Shown in pieces: positions 36,300 through 48,855 of a stretch of DNA of 64,000 nt. Within the stretch, counting starts at the first letter, position 1; the number at the start of each line of letters is the position of its first letter. Source of the stretch: Diphasiastrum complanatum. Its lineage: Eukaryota > Streptophyta > Lycopodiopsida > Lycopodiales > Lycopodiaceae. The translations under genes and the position numbers were made by a program. The stretch is from the NCBI GenBank assembly GCA_029204225.1, contig CM055096.1:72173349-72237348 (forward strand), given 5' to 3'. The notes under the pieces are model-generated. The model did not search any database. It saw nothing but the letters and a program-made list of their open reading frames with translations, and was not told the DNA's origin.

Positions 36300-38401
36300 T
36301 TAAGCACATGTTGGGGAAACCGCTCAAGTCCCAGTGCCCTTTGAGGCGCTGGTGCAACACTCTCTCTTGGACGTTTCTAATGTCTTACAACAGTTCCCGC
36401 ACCACACTTGGACTAACTGTCGTCTTGGGCCCTCCTTCCAGTCTGCCAAGCTGGACCGTTTTTACCTCTCCTCTTCGGCTGATTGGCTTCGTCTAATCAG
36501 GACTAAAACTCACCGATTTACTACTCTCCCTGATCACAACCCTGTCATGTTCCTGCTTCCATGCCCTTCCTACTCACTCCTTCCATTCTCCTTACCTCAT
36601 GAATTCTTCTCTTTTGTCCTCTCCTCCTATTCGTTCGGCTCTTCAGGATAGTCTTGCATCTTCCCCTTCCTTTCAAGCCATGATCACTAACGGTACGACC
36701 TTTCTCCGACAGGCAGGGAAACCTTACTCTCGCTCACGTTCCAGGCTTCGGTCCTTGGCATTGACCCTCCTACAAGGCATAGCTGCCACCCAGAACTCTG
36801 CCAAGGATTATACTCTTTACTCTAATCTCCAGCTTCGTTGCCAAGTCATTCTTCATCGTCATGACCATCATATCGCGGTCGGGGGTCTTATGCTTCGTTC
36901 TAAGCTAAACTGGCTCCGAAATGGTGACATGCCCTCTTCCTTTTTCTTTCGTGCCCTCCACCGCAAGCACTCTTCCAGTTTTGTCCACTCTCTTTCGGTC
37001 TCCAGTACTATCATTTACGACTCTCCTTTTATGGTCCACACATTTGTCTCTCTTTTTCATTCCTTTGAACCTGCTTCGCCACCGGACCCCCTCCATCTTC
37101 AATCCTTCTGCCGCACCGAGCGCGTGCTCTCCTCTGACCAGATCTCCAAGATTGTTGAGCCTTTTTGTTTGGCTGAAATACATGCTGCCCTTATTTCCTT
37201 AGCTTCTGATAAGACTCCGGGACCCGATGGAGCCATTCTAGAATTTTTTGTATAGTTTTGGCCTCTCTTGGGCCCGGGACTGCTTCACATTGCTAACCTT
37301 GCTTGTTCTACTGCTTCTCTGCCTGCCTCGATCTCTGAAGGTCTTATTAAACTTATTCCCAAAACCTCTTCACCTCTTTTGTTGTCAGATTTTCGCCCTT
37401 TCACTATGCTTAATACTTCCTACAAGATTTTGGCTAAAGCTATGGCCCGCCGTCTTTCCCCACTCCTTGATTCCCTCCTTTCTCTTGAGCAGTTTGGGTT
37501 CGTAAAAGGCCGTAACATTATGGACTCAATTCTTAATGTTTAGACGGCAACAGACTCACTTGCTGCTTCGATCATTCCCTCTATTATCCTTCGTTTGGAT
37601 CTTCACAAAGCATTTGATCGAATAAGTTGGGATTATATTCTGGCTACTTGTCAGGCTTTTGGGTTCCCCTCCTCCTTTTTGGATTTTGTGAGTGCTCTTT
37701 ATTACTCTTCCTCTGCTAAGATTCTTTTTAATGGGTGTCTTTCTGATTCCTTTGCCCCTACTTGTGGTATTCGGCAAGGCTGTCCCTTGTCTCCTATGTT
37801 TTTTGCCATTGCCACTGAACCCGTATCTTGCGCCTTCCAAGAGGCGGCCTCGCTCTCCCGTATTTCCCTTGTGTTTTCTCCTTTGGGGCTGCTCTCGCAC
37901 TATCACTTTGCTAATGACGTTACTCTGCTATCCCTCCTCTTCGAGTCTCATGTTATTCATCTCTTTTCTCTCTTTATTGAATTTTGCTATTGTTCCCCCT
38001 CTCTTTTGAACTATCGGAAGTCTGAACTTCATGTTATCCACACTTTAGTGCCCACATGGGTCTCCTCTCTTGGCTTTCGCATTGTCCCCCATGGCACCGT
38101 CACCCACTTGTTGGGCATCCCCTTTGGTATTCGTTTATCTTCTGCTCAACGTTCTCAGTGGTTCCTTTGGTCGTTTTTAGACAAACTTGCCTCTTGGGAC
38201 TCTTGTTTTATGTCTTTCCCTTCGCGGGTTCTGGCTGTCCGCCACATCCTCTCTGCCCTTCCTATCTTTTTCTCTTCCCTTTTTGTTGCCACCCGTGTCT
38301 TGCATGATTCCCATGCTAAGGCCCTTCATCGCTTCTTATGGGCAAGGAAGCGTCCTCTGCTTCCTTGGTCTATTTGTTCAACATCTACTAAGGATGGAGG
38401 C
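36300..38401 (+). pseudogene. L1-type LINE ORF2, first half (end of endonuclease and RT)
   Basis: The fragment starts inside the APE endonuclease (HTWTNCRLGPSFQSAKLDRF, TLPDHNPVMF where SDH is usual). It passes the linker with LRSKLNWLRNGD and the RT entry DKTPGPDGAILEFF. The RT shows LIKLIPKTSSPLLLSDFRPF, QFGFVKGRNIMDSILN, RLDLHKAFDRISWDY and GIRQGCPLSPMFF. The catalytic FADD-type box reads HFANDVTLL, losing an Asp. Stops occur after ILEFFV (37253) and after SILNV (37541). The frame breaks at STKDGG (38396-38401) exactly where a copia element is inserted, and resumes at 42191. The C-rich, T-rich codon style differs from the nested copia. Confidence 0.93.
38397..38401 (+). repeat. Target-site duplication GAGGC, left copy
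   Basis: GAGGC stands just before the LTR start TGAAGAAAC and again at 42191-42195 just after the LTR end CGCATCA. Removing the insert and one copy joins the LINE frame as GATGGAGGCCTAGG, giving the DGGLG motif of LINE ORF2 proteins. Confidence 0.93.
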
Positions 38402-39128
38402 TGAAGAAACAAAACGTTTCTATTACCAAAGCTTTGCTAGCTTTCAGCCCTCTTCCTGACGAAAACGTTTGCGAACGAAAAAGTCAAAAGACGCAAAGCG
38501 AAAATGTTCGCGAACACCCTGACGAGACATCAGCGGATACACTCTAGGTCGTGGCTAATCTGCCACTCTTGTAATTCGTGATTAGTTGTAGATGTTTAAT
38601 CACTCTAATCTAGAGATTACACGACGCGACTATATACCTTCTGGTTGATGCATGATATAAAATGAAGAAGTCTAATGCTAGTAAGCAAGAAGACGAAAAT
38701 ACAGAATACGAGTCTGCCTGCGTGCGAGACAATTTTTTGCATAGGATCTGTAGATCCACAAGTTCGCTAGTAAGCGAGACATTACTCGTGGGAGAACTGT
38801 ATTTCTCTCATGCCAATGCACTGCGTGGATCTACATGAAGTGCTTGAAGAATCAGAAGAATCAATAAATGATTTTGTAGCCGTTGCGCACATATCACTCT
38901 TACCTTGTCTGATCTTGAATGTAAATCAGTCTGCTGCTATTCATGTGTCTGATTCACTTGTTCATTTAATTCCGCACCTTGGTATGATCTTGTTGAATGC
39001 TACATTAATCTGTTAACGTAGTACAACAGTGTCTGTCTACATTCTGAAGGACTGTAGGAATGATACAGCTGGCAGTGACCAGCAATCTTATATGAAACCC
39101 ATCCGAATTGTTCTTTTGTTTCGCATCA
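38402..39128 (+). repeat. 5' LTR of the nested copia element (family II), 727 bp
   Basis: TG...CA ends: TGAAGAAACAAAACG to TTTCGCATCA. A TATA-like ACTATATACC lies near 38625. The primer-binding site follows at 39130. The last 310 bp recur at 41880-42190 with about 20 differences by eye (roughly 93 per cent identity), indicating an old insertion. Confidence 0.92.
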
Positions 39129-39129
39129 G

Positions 39130-39140
39130 TGGTATCAGAG
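39130..39140 (+). other. Primer-binding site
   Basis: TGGTATCAGAG, initiator tRNA-Met type, one base after the 5' LTR end. Confidence 0.9.
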
Positions 39141-39239
39141 TCTACCTTGTCATAGTCTGACATAGCCAAAAGGCTATCAGATCCAGGAGGTCAAGCATTC
39201 AAACAAACAACCATCAACAAGAGAACACACTTCAGAAGC

Positions 39240-41875
39240 AATGGAATGCAGTGTCAGCTGAGAAGCAGCTCACTTACCTGTTGAGAGCCTTAACCAGATC
39301 TTTCCAGACAACCAGAACCCTACTCGCAAAAGATCATACAATGACCCTCGAAAAGGCAATTGTCGAGATTCGAGAAGAAGTCGAGGCTAGAGAACATCTT
39401 GATCACAAAGATGGTTCTGACCAAGCCCTCTACGGCGACAAAGAAAAATCCAAAAAACAATTCAAGCCTAAGCGGGAGTCGAATCAAAGGCAGGATCATG
39501 ATCAGCAAGCAGAGGGGACCAACAAAGGCAACTGGAAGAGTTTGCAAAGGGTGGTCGAAACAACAAGGTGGAGAAAAGAAGACTTGCGTGAGATGCATAA
39601 GAGATGGGCACACAATTGATACATGCTGGCTCAATCCAAAGATTGAGTGTATCCACTGCCACAAGAAGGGTCATGCAACCATGGATTGTCGCCTGAACCC
39701 GAGGAACAAATCAGCACAGAACAGACAGGAGAACAGTAACAGTTCATCCTATGTCGAGGAGCTTGAGAGCTCGAAAATGGGCGAAGAGAGATTGAACTGA
39801 AATTGTTCGACCGCCTACATTTGTGAAGACATGTGTGTAGCATCAACATCTGACACACATGAGGTGATCTAGGAGCCACCTCACACTTCGTGACATCAAG
39901 ACGTATGCCACATGAACTCAATGGTACTTTACCAAGCTAGCCATCATGGAGCAATAACAGGGGTCAACATCTTGAATGCAACCAGTTCGACCACTAATTC
40001 GTCATACTATAGAGTCTACATGCCAGACACGAACATTGTGAAGACAGTGAGAGATGTTAGATTTGATGAGAGCAGGACAATGGCCAATGACGATCCTGTC
40101 AGCTATGAGGTTCTAGAAAGACAGTACTATGATCTGCCGCAATGACAGAGGGAGCAGAAGACGAACATGAAAACGAAAAGTTTCGAGTCGCTTCCCATTC
40201 GAGTGACGAATCAGAAGACGAAAGATTTGAGAGGTAGCCTACTGCTACAGTTCCTATAAACCAGGATGGTTTCGGACCTAGCAGAGCAGACAAAGGCAAA
40301 GGCATTGCTCTCCCAGAAGAATCTCCTAGAAGGTCGACAAGACCACGAAGAGCGCCAGCAAGATATGTGACAGGCAGCTCAGCTTCTACATCAAAAGAGT
40401 TCTGTGGATTCAGTGGCGAACCACAAACTTTCGAGGAAACAATTGAATGTCCAGAGAGGGACAATGTATCCAAGCCATGAACGAAGAGATGGAATCCATG
40501 AGGAAGAACCAAGTATGAACGTTGCAGCCATTACCACATAAGCACAAGACTGTCAAATGCAAATGGGTTTTCAAGCTCAAGTATGGACCGGATGGGAATG
40601 TCTCGAAATACAAGGCAAGACTGGTAGCGAAGGGATTTTCTCAGAGATATGGTATTGACTACTCTGAAACCTTCTCTCCTGTCATCAAACATTCGTCCCT
40701 ACGTCTGTTATTTGCATATGCAGCTGCTTATGATCTCAGGATCCACATTGTGGACGAGAAGATAGCCTTCTTGCATGGTGAGTTAGACGAGGAGGTCTAC
40801 ATGGATCAACCCCTGGTGAGTTAGACGAGGAGGTCTACATGGATCAACCCCCAGATTATGTCTCGAGTTCACTTCTTGATTATGCATGCAGAATGCATAG
40901 AAGTATCTACGGTCTAAAACAGTCAGCTCGACAATGGTACAAAAAGAAGGATCAAACCCTGAAATCATTGGGATTCAAGCCACCGATGGCTGATTCCAAT
41001 GTGTATGTGAGAATTACAGACGGGAACATCATCATTGTGTTTGTATATGTGGACGACACTCTGATACTCTGCAAGAGTGAGAAGCTGATTGCAGAAGTGA
41101 AGAAAGACATCTCGAAACATTTCGAGATTGTGGATCTGGGAGAAGCCAGGTGTTACCTTGGCTTGCAAATTGAAAGGGACTATGAGGGAGGTAAATTGTA
41201 CCTTCACCAATCTAGATACACCCAGAAAATTCTAGAGGATTTTGGGATGCTGAATTGCAAAGGAGCAAATACTCCAATGCTGGCAGGAACGGTGCTGACA
41301 AACGATGATTGTCCGAGGACTGAAGAAGAGAGAGAACAAATGCAGCTCACACCTTACAAGAAGCTGATAGATTCGTTGATGTACCTTGCAGACAACACAC
41401 GCCCTCTTGTGTTATTGTCATGATGCAGGGTTCAAGATGTCTTCCTACAGTGATGCCAGTTGGGCATACCTCAAGGACGATTGTAAAAGTGTCTCAGGAG
41501 GATGCACCATCGCGTCAGGAGCGACAGTTCTCTAGGTCAGCAAGAAGCAGACCATTGTGGGTCAGTCATCCTGCGAAGCAGAGTACGTTGCATCAGCAAA
41601 GATGGCCAATGAAATAATTTGGCTCAAGTAGTTCATGGACGAATTGGGCGAAACAAGGAACGAGCCTCTGGAGATGGATAACACATCTGCAATACATCTG
41701 ACGAAAGACCCTGTGTTTCACTCAAGGACGAAACACATTGCGATCAAGTACGATTTGATCAGGGCCCTGATTGGCAAGAAGATGCTGTAGACCACCTTCA
41801 TTGGAACGAAAGACATGGTTGCTAACATCTTCACAAAGGCCCTAGACAAAGGACTTTTTAAGAGACAGAGGAGCA
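39240..41875 (+). pseudogene. Nested Ty1/copia body, gag to RNase H, decayed
   Basis: The gag end (39251-39800) shows TLEKAIVEIREEVEAREHLD and two zinc knuckles, CVRCIRDGHTIDTC and CIHCHKKGHATMDC. Protease and integrase core are deleted; only the integrase tail remains (YYRVYMPDTNIVKTVRDVRF, near 40000). RT begins near 40540 (KCKWVFKLKYGPDGNVSKYK). It is broken by a 37-bp tandem duplication near 40780-40855, then resumes to YGLKQSARQWY and FVYVDDTLIL (catalytic Asp pair intact). A second deletion removes the RT-RNase H junction near 41410. RNase H (SYSDASWAYLKDD, SSCEAEYVASAK, RTKHIAIKY, MVANIFTKALDKG) carries TAG stops at 41533, 41629 and 41788. Confidence 0.93.
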
Positions 41876-41879
41876 GTCC

Positions 41880-42190
41880 GCACTGTGTGGATCTGCATGC
41901 AGTGCTTGAAGAATCAGAAGAATCAGTAGATGATTTTGTAGCCGTTGCACACATATCACTCGTACCTTGTCTGATCTTGAATGTAAATTAGTCTGCTGCT
42001 ATTCGTGTGTCTGATTCAGTTGTTCATTTAATTTCGCACCTTGGTTTGATCTTGTTGAATGCTACATTAATCTGTTAACGTAGTACATTAGTGTTTGTCT
42101 ATATTCTGGGGGATTGTAGGAATGATACAGCTGGCAGTGACCAGCAATCATATCTGAAACCCATCCGAATTGTTCTTTTGTTTCGCATCA
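41880..42190 (+). repeat. 3' LTR of the nested copia element, 5'-truncated
   Basis: It corresponds to the last 310 bp of the 5' LTR and ends TTTCGCATCA at the target duplication GAGGC (42191). The first 400 bp of the LTR, including the TATA-like motif, are missing. The loss runs from the RNase H end (DKGLFKRQRSS) into the LTR, so one deletion probably removed both. Confidence 0.9.
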
Positions 42191-43189
42191 GAGGCCTAGG
42201 TATTCCTGACCATGCTATTAAAAACCGCTATTTGGTTCTCCGTCGTCTTTCTTCCCTTGATCTCTCCCCTCTCAGCATTGGCATGCATTTCTTCTCTCTT
42301 TTATGGCCTCTTCTGCTGCTATGTCTCCCTTGCTTCGTCCATCTCCTAGTTTTGCCCATATTCTTGTTTTTGGTTGTTTCTTTCGTTTTAAAGGGCCTTC
42401 CGTTTTGACTAATTTGGCTCGCTTATTCCTTCATCTCCGTTCCTTTCTTTCTTGGCGGGATGACTCCACCCTCCCTTCTTCGGAATCCATTTGGACTTCA
42501 TCTCTTTTTCTCGTTAATGCACAACCTCTTTTTCGTTCTCACCCCCGTCTTTCCCTCTCCTTAGCCACTAAAGGCCTTCTCTCAGGCTCTTGGTCAATTG
42601 GTCCACGTCCCTCCCTGCCAGGTTTTGCCTTCCTCTGCCCTTTCCACTGCTGACGTCGATTGGTCTTCCTGGCCTCCTCTTGTGCCATCCCGCTTCATGT
42701 TACTCATGTCCCGCCCTTTGACCTTACAGGCTGGGACCCCCCCTTACCCGTTCTCTCTTTGACTACTCCTCCCTGCACCGTCGGCAATTCCCTTCCCTTT
42801 TCCTGGACTTTCTTAACTGCCTTTGGTTAGCCTCTCACTCCTTGTCTGTCTGGTGATGCCGCCTTAAAACTGCCTGCTCTCTTCCTATTGGGAAGCTCAG
42901 ATACCTTGCCTACCGTATTCTCACCAAATCCTTCCCATTGCTTTCCAAGTGGCCGTTCCTTAGTGATCGCCTTTGCCTGCTTTGCCAACTGGCTGAAGAA
43001 ATGGTGGAGCACTTGTTCCTTCACTGTCATCGGCACCTTTGGTTGGAGCTGAGTCACATCGTCTCAACTTGGGGGTTCACCTTCTCTCTGGACATTGACA
43101 CCATCCTTCTCGGTGACACCCTTCTGGCAGATTTCTCTACTCGTATTTTCTTTCATGTGTGCAGGCTGGCGGTTTTGTGGAAGATATGA
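42191..43189 (+). pseudogene. L1-type LINE ORF2, second half (zinc-binding C-terminus)
   Basis: It resumes the LINE frame after the copia insertion: GLGIPDHAIKNRYLVLRRLS completes the DGGLG motif. After frame changes comes the zf-RVT module near 42900-43060, RYLAYRILTKSF, CLLCQLAEEMVEHLFLHC, then LWLELSHIVS. The frame ends at TGA 43187. The C-X2-C...H-X4-C spacing is typical of plant L1 ORF2 C-termini. Confidence 0.9.
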
Positions 43190-43380
43190 TAGCGAGAAAC
43201 CAGCAGGTGTTTGAGGGGGAGCCCTCTTCCTTATCGGCAGCGGCTTGTATTAGACTTGCTATGTTTTTTCTATGTACCACTTAAGTTAGTTTTAGTTTGC
43301 TACCCTGCGTGGTATGCTATCTTGACAGCCTTTGGGCTTTGTAAGTCCCTCAATGGTATTCTCTCTTTTTTCTTTTAGCT
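43190..43380. other. LINE 3' UTR-like sequence
   Basis: Non-coding, T-rich, containing CCTTTGGGCTTTGTAAGTCCC and ending in a CTCTCTTTTTTCTTTT run. It lies between the zf-RVT end and the ORF1-like text of the next LINE segment. No poly(A) tail is visible. Confidence 0.45.
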
Positions 43381-45470
43381 CGATATTGAGGCTCTCTATG
43401 CTTCTCAAGACGTCTTATTCGATAAGTCTGCAGCCTTATTCTTCGATGCTCTCCAACCTGACCCTTCATTTATCCAAGAGTTCATCAATATTAACATAGT
43501 TCCTCGACTTAATCTTTTTACTGAGTTTGAGGCTTTGGGCTCGAATTGTTTTCTCCTTCACTTTGGCTCAAAAGTGGGTGCTCTTGATTTGCTCATATCA
43601 CCTCCTTTTAAATTTAAGAACTCCGTTGTTTCTGCGTTTAAATTTTGCAAGAATTTCAATATCCATAATGGTGGTTCCATTTTTTAGCATGTAGCTTCCG
43701 CTTTTTCCTACGAGATTCAAATGTCTTTTCGTTTGGAATGCTTTCATGCCTAGGCGAGGTTTTAGATATCTCTGTTAAGCTGGATTCGGATGTCTCTCCT
43801 ATCGTTGACGCTTTGTATTCTCTGGAAACTGCTGGACGACTTTCCTTTCTTTCTTAGTATTTTTTATTGTTGTAGTGACCTTAGTGATGATTTTTTTAAC
43901 AACAAACCGCATTCTTTTGATATGGACGGTTATTGCAGCTCAAAAGATGTGACTTGTTTTCAGCAGATAGCTCTGTTTCCTCTCCTTCATCAAAATCATC
44001 CTCTTGTAAAGGGAGAATTCTCTCGGCGATTCATAACATCCATGATGCTGATTCTAATTGTCAGGATACCTCTTCTAGAATCTCAGAGCAGGGAAAAGAT
44101 GAAATGAGTAGAAAGTGAGAGAGGGATGCATGGCCGTTGTCTTCTCTCATGAATGATTGATGTGGAGCGGAGTCAGAAACCTGCGGGCTCCTTGTATGCG
44201 GTAGAAACAGATGATGGGTTTTCTCATGGTTAAGAGGACGAGGTTTCCACAAGTCAACGCATGCAGCAGTAAAAGTAGACATGAATTGTCTGATTCCCAG
44301 ACATTCCCCGCCTCCGATGATCCTCCTGTGGGAACTCTGAATTCTCCTGTTAAGATGTTTCCTCTAAGGGAGACGGACACGGAGAAGGTTAACGGTTATA
44401 GAAATAAGACTTTTAAAGAGATTCTTATGTCCTATAGCTCTTCATAAAGTGCTTCCACAGACTCCGAGACTCGGTTTGCTAGAGATCTAGCATCTTGCGA
44501 AGGTGAAGGAAACAAAGACAAGAAGCTGCTTTTTCTGGTCGATGAGCTTTCGAGGGAGTCTCTCATGACAGCTCCTCTTTCTTCTGCTCATGCCTCTCTA
44601 GTTTGGTCTCCTCCTGCTGAAATGGGGCAGAACCATGTTAACAAGGGTTCTACTCGGATCTCTCTCGAGGCGCTTGGCAAAAGCTCATTCTTCCCTTGGT
44701 GCTCTTACTTAAGCTTGGAACGGAGATGAAACTTTCTCAGGTTGTTTGCACTTCTACCGGACATGCTTTCACTTCTCCTCTACGTTTTGATCATGAATAT
44801 TATAACCTCGAACGTCAGAGGTCTTAACTCCCCTATTCGTTGCTCTCTTCTTTATCGTTATCTCTTAACTCTCCGCCACTACAATTTAGTCGTCTGTCTT
44901 CAAGAAACGAAACTTAGTGGTTTTCTTCTGGATGTTCTAACTAAGTCCTTTGCCAGTCACTTCAATTATTCTTTTTCTCCGACTGATGGTACTGGTGGTG
45001 GCTTGGTTACTCTTATTTCCAGAGATTGGAAGTTGGTGATGGCTTGGTTACTCTTATTTCCAGAGATTGGAAGTTGGCTTCCCACTTTTCCCTTCCTGGC
45101 AATCGTGTTAACATCTGCACCATTTCTAAATGCGTTTTGTTTCTCAATATTTTTAACGTTTATGCTCCGAACTCTCCTTTAACTCGTGCTGACCTTTGGA
45201 ATTTTATTTCTCCTACTAACTCCTTACTCTCTGTTGTTGCAGGAGATTTCAACATGTACCTCCACCCTTTGGACGACCCTAATCGCATCTCTTGCCCATT
45301 GCTTCTTTTTAAGGAGGCTGACAAACTTTTCAATATCCAACTTTAACATGTACCTCCACCCTTTGGACTACCCTAATCGCTCTCTTGCCCATTGCTTCTT
45401 TTTAAGGAGGCTGAGAAACTTTTCAATATCCAAGTTTATTTTTTGGTCATTTCAATGTATCTTGTAAAAA
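43381..45470 (+). pseudogene. L1-type LINE, ORF1-like part and start of endonuclease
   Basis: The first kilobase (43381-44740) reads in pieces as an ORF1-like protein (LDIEALYASQDVLFDKSAAL, PPFKFKNSVVSAFKFCKNF) with many stops. ORF2 opens at 44793 with MNIITSNVRGLNSPI and VVCLQETKLSGF, the first catalytic motifs of the APE endonuclease. It continues past GGGLVTLISRDWKL, NIFNVYAPNSPL and VVAGDFNMYLHPLDDP. Two tandem duplications (41 bp at 45000 and 94 bp at 45251) shift the frame. The segment ends near FKEADKLFNIQ, almost exactly where the fragment at 36300 begins in the protein. Confidence 0.85.
45000..45436 (+). repeat. Two short tandem duplications in LINE endonuclease
   Basis: Unit GGCTTGGTTACTCTTATTTC... 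repeats with a 41-bp period (45000-45040, 45041-45078). Unit AACATGTACCTCCACCCTTT... repeats with a 94-bp period (45251-45344, 45345-45436). Neither period is a multiple of three. Confidence 0.93.
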
Positions 45471-45479
45471 GTCATTAAT

Positions 45480-48400
45480 CTATGGTTAACTTTTCGAGAG
45501 AAAAAAAAAGAAAGATACTTGTGAGCTAAAGGACCCTTGCTCGTGAGCTGAAAGACCCTTGCTCGTTCTACTCCATATTTGGAAAAACCATCACCTATAT
45601 GTTGTTATTCACTTTCATATATGGCATTACGTATTTCAATTTTTTGGAGTATGCATCTTTGATGTTGATATCAACCTATTGATTTTGAAGATGTTTTTGA
45701 TGTTTCAAGTCTAAGAAAGGAAAAAATAGCACACATTTAGATTAGCAATTAATTTTGAGAATAGGAGGCTAGGAGTGTAGTTATTTCTCAACACTATCTT
45801 CTCCTAGAGCCAGTGCAATATTACAACATACTGCTACTCTTTTGACTTATCTTCACCCATTGGTAAATTGTAGGACTAGTGAATCATGGTGCACTATATT
45901 ATTCTATGAATTGTGAAGAACTAATTTGTAACACTACCCCATTCATTTTTTTGTAGGTGAATATGTCTAGCACTTCATGCAAGAAAGAAAAAAAAAATCC
46001 AAGTTTTCAAGGCTAATACTAGGCTTAAATCCATTGCAACTTAATTAATTTAATAACTTATATCATTTGAATAATATTTTGGTTCCTAGGTTGCCACAAA
46101 ATCTCATCATCTTATGTTGCTTGTGCTCTTCATTTTATTATTATGTATTGTGGACCCATGAAATATACTTCCTCTCACAAACATTCCAACCTCCCTTCTA
46201 GCTCAAATTTCACTTGTCAATAACTAATTCGCTCAAATCTATATTGATGTAGCTAGGCATTATGCAACTATGGTCATTTTGTGCTCCACAAAGTGGTGAA
46301 CTGATGAATATTGGTCTTTATCTCTTTGAGGCCACTCTACTCCAGCATACTTCTTGTAGCATATGCATGGAGCCCTTTGAAATACAAGCTATTTTGTGTT
46401 TTTCAATTCAATTAGTAAATTGAGCTACTATTGGTGTGGCATGCTTGTGTTGTGGGCTTGCCCACCCAAGTTTGATTCCTTGCCCACACACATGGATTCT
46501 TGGACCAAACATGTGCTTAAGATAGAACAAACTTAATAAGTCAAAAAGGTAGGAGTAAAAACTTAGTATATAATGACATGGAAACAATAAAGCATTTTAC
46601 AATTTAAGCTTATACCAATTTTTTAAACATGCATTCTTTAAGAAAACATGTTCATATACTATCATAAATTTACTAATATAAAAAATGCTATTAAGATACT
46701 TGCCAAAAAAGCATTCAAATATGATGACTTGTCTTGATGTTGGCAAGAGAAGACCACAAAGTAGTAGCCTAGTCTTAGTTGACAAATAATCTGCTCTACT
46801 TTAAAAAGGATCATACTTAGAATAATAAATAAAATAATAGCAATGAAGCCCATGAAAGGAGAAGAAAGTGCCTACCAAGCTAATAAATCACAAAAATACT
46901 ACACAACATCCATGACAACTACAAAAGAAATCAATAACTTGCATAGAAATAGTGTTCTAACTAGGGCCACAACACACCATAGGCACAAAAGTAATAAAAA
47001 GAAGCACGTCTTACAAGTTCACAAGTTACTAAATTGCAAATGTCCAAAGATAGTCATGTATTAATATGAAGACAAGTAAACTTGTCATATTGATATCATT
47101 ATACTAATGAATCATAATCTAAATTAGAACATCACATCAAAGCAAGTGATAAAACAAAATAACGAAAATATCCCAAATTATTAGAAAATCACATCAAAGC
47201 AAGGGATAAAAAATAATAATGAAAATATCATAAATTTGCTATGCTAGCCACCTTCCCTACATTAATGGCATGTCTATGACCTTCACTATTGGACATTTAT
47301 ATTGAAAGAACACCTTGTTGTGAGAAAAAAAAAAGATTTGTTTACTATCATGTGAGTAGTTAGCTAATTTGGAACTTTCGAGTTTTGGCTAGCCATGACA
47401 CATTTGACCATAACATGTGGCCTATTAATAGATGAACATACAGGTCTATCTTTGAAGTATCTTAACCTCAATAACAAACACAAAAATCATCATATTTGCA
47501 AGTTTTTTCATAAAGTTGGGTAGTAGCATGTTGTAAAACGCCTTGTAGAGCTTGCCAAAAGTTGAATCAAAGTCTTTTGAAGCTGCCTGCCCCTGAGGTT
47601 AGAGCCAAGAATTTGGTGAATTGAACTTGTAGAAGGCCGAAAAAAGCCCAAAAAAATTTGGTGATTTTTGAGGGGTGGATTGTTGTCAATCCACCCCTCA
47701 AAAATCATGCTAGAAAATTTTATAGCTTGTTTAGTACTCTTGACATGTCCAGCAAGCTATCAAACCTGTAAATTGATGGTCGGGGTCTTATGCTCTGTCT
47801 CCATCAAGTTTGAAGCAAAAAGCCCTTCTACAAATCAAGAAATCTTCGTTCTCAGCCCATACTGCTTCTTAGGACCTGTATGAATTCTTCACATAAGTCT
47901 AATAGACCATTTAAGATTGTTGGTAAGATCAATTTTGGGGCTTGGGGAAGTGCTTGCACGTTTTTGCATGATAGGCCTTGTAAAAGTGCATCATATTACA
48001 GAATTTCTAACGCTTTGTTCTCACACGTGTGAAGCTGAGGTGGCAGCTGATGTGTCAATCATCTCGGTCACTTGGTCTCCCTCTGTACTGTGCTTTATAG
48101 CACCTAATTTGGTCCATTGTAGCTCAACATATGGCCGTTTGAAATTTTGGCAGTTTTTTTAACAAATTTGTCAAAATCCGTAAATGTTCTAATTGCATGC
48201 TTGCTTTTTCCCTAGATTGTGGTACAGTACTTGTATGGATTGGTTGCATGTTGATTCTAGGAGTGTTTCTGACATGCATGAGGGATTTACAGTCGTTTTG
48301 AGTGGTCATACGCATGTGCTCTGACGGTTGGATCACAAATCAGTGAATTAGGCAAACAATTTCCGTAAAACTAAAATTTATGTAAAAATTCCATAATGTC

Positions 48401-48850
48401 AAAAAAGCAGTTAATGTCGCATGCTTTGCATGCCGAACTGACATTATGTTAGTAAGATTAGAAATCGAACAGTATGTCGATTTTTCGATTTCGATTGCCT
48501 ATATACTGATAGTCTTTTTATGAATTTCAAATTGCATAAAAAAGATTTTAAAAAAAAATCCAAAAATTCAAATTTTTCAATTTTTTCTAGTTTTTTGAAT
48601 TGTCTATGAAATGAACTAAAGTTAGTGAATTGACCATATTGGAGTTAATTTCAGTCAGAATTGGTCAATTGTACTTCACTTATAGTTAACAATAGATGTA
48701 TGCATTAACTAAAGTTAGTTATTTCTTAAAATAGATAATTCAAGATGGTCGAAAAAAGATGCAATTCAGGTTGTGCCAAATTTGGCTGCACCATCATACA
48801 TGCAAATTTGCCAACAGTTGAGTACACGACACTCAATGCCATGAACCACC
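45480..48850. other. Gene-free A/T-rich stretch
   Basis: No supported gene, transposon domain or RNA gene. The only clear structure is the hairpin at 47664-47707. Two near-identical phrases near 47120-47230 (AAATCACATCAAAGCAAG) suggest a small local duplication. Confidence 0.55.
47664..47707. repeat. Perfect 20-bp inverted repeat, 4-nt loop
   Basis: The left arm 47664-47683 (GATTTTTGAGGGGTGGATTG) and the right arm 47688-47707 are exact reverse complements separated by TTGT. There is no T-run after it and no adjacent gene, so it is not an obvious terminator. Confidence 0.97.
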
Positions 48851-48855
48851 GTATA

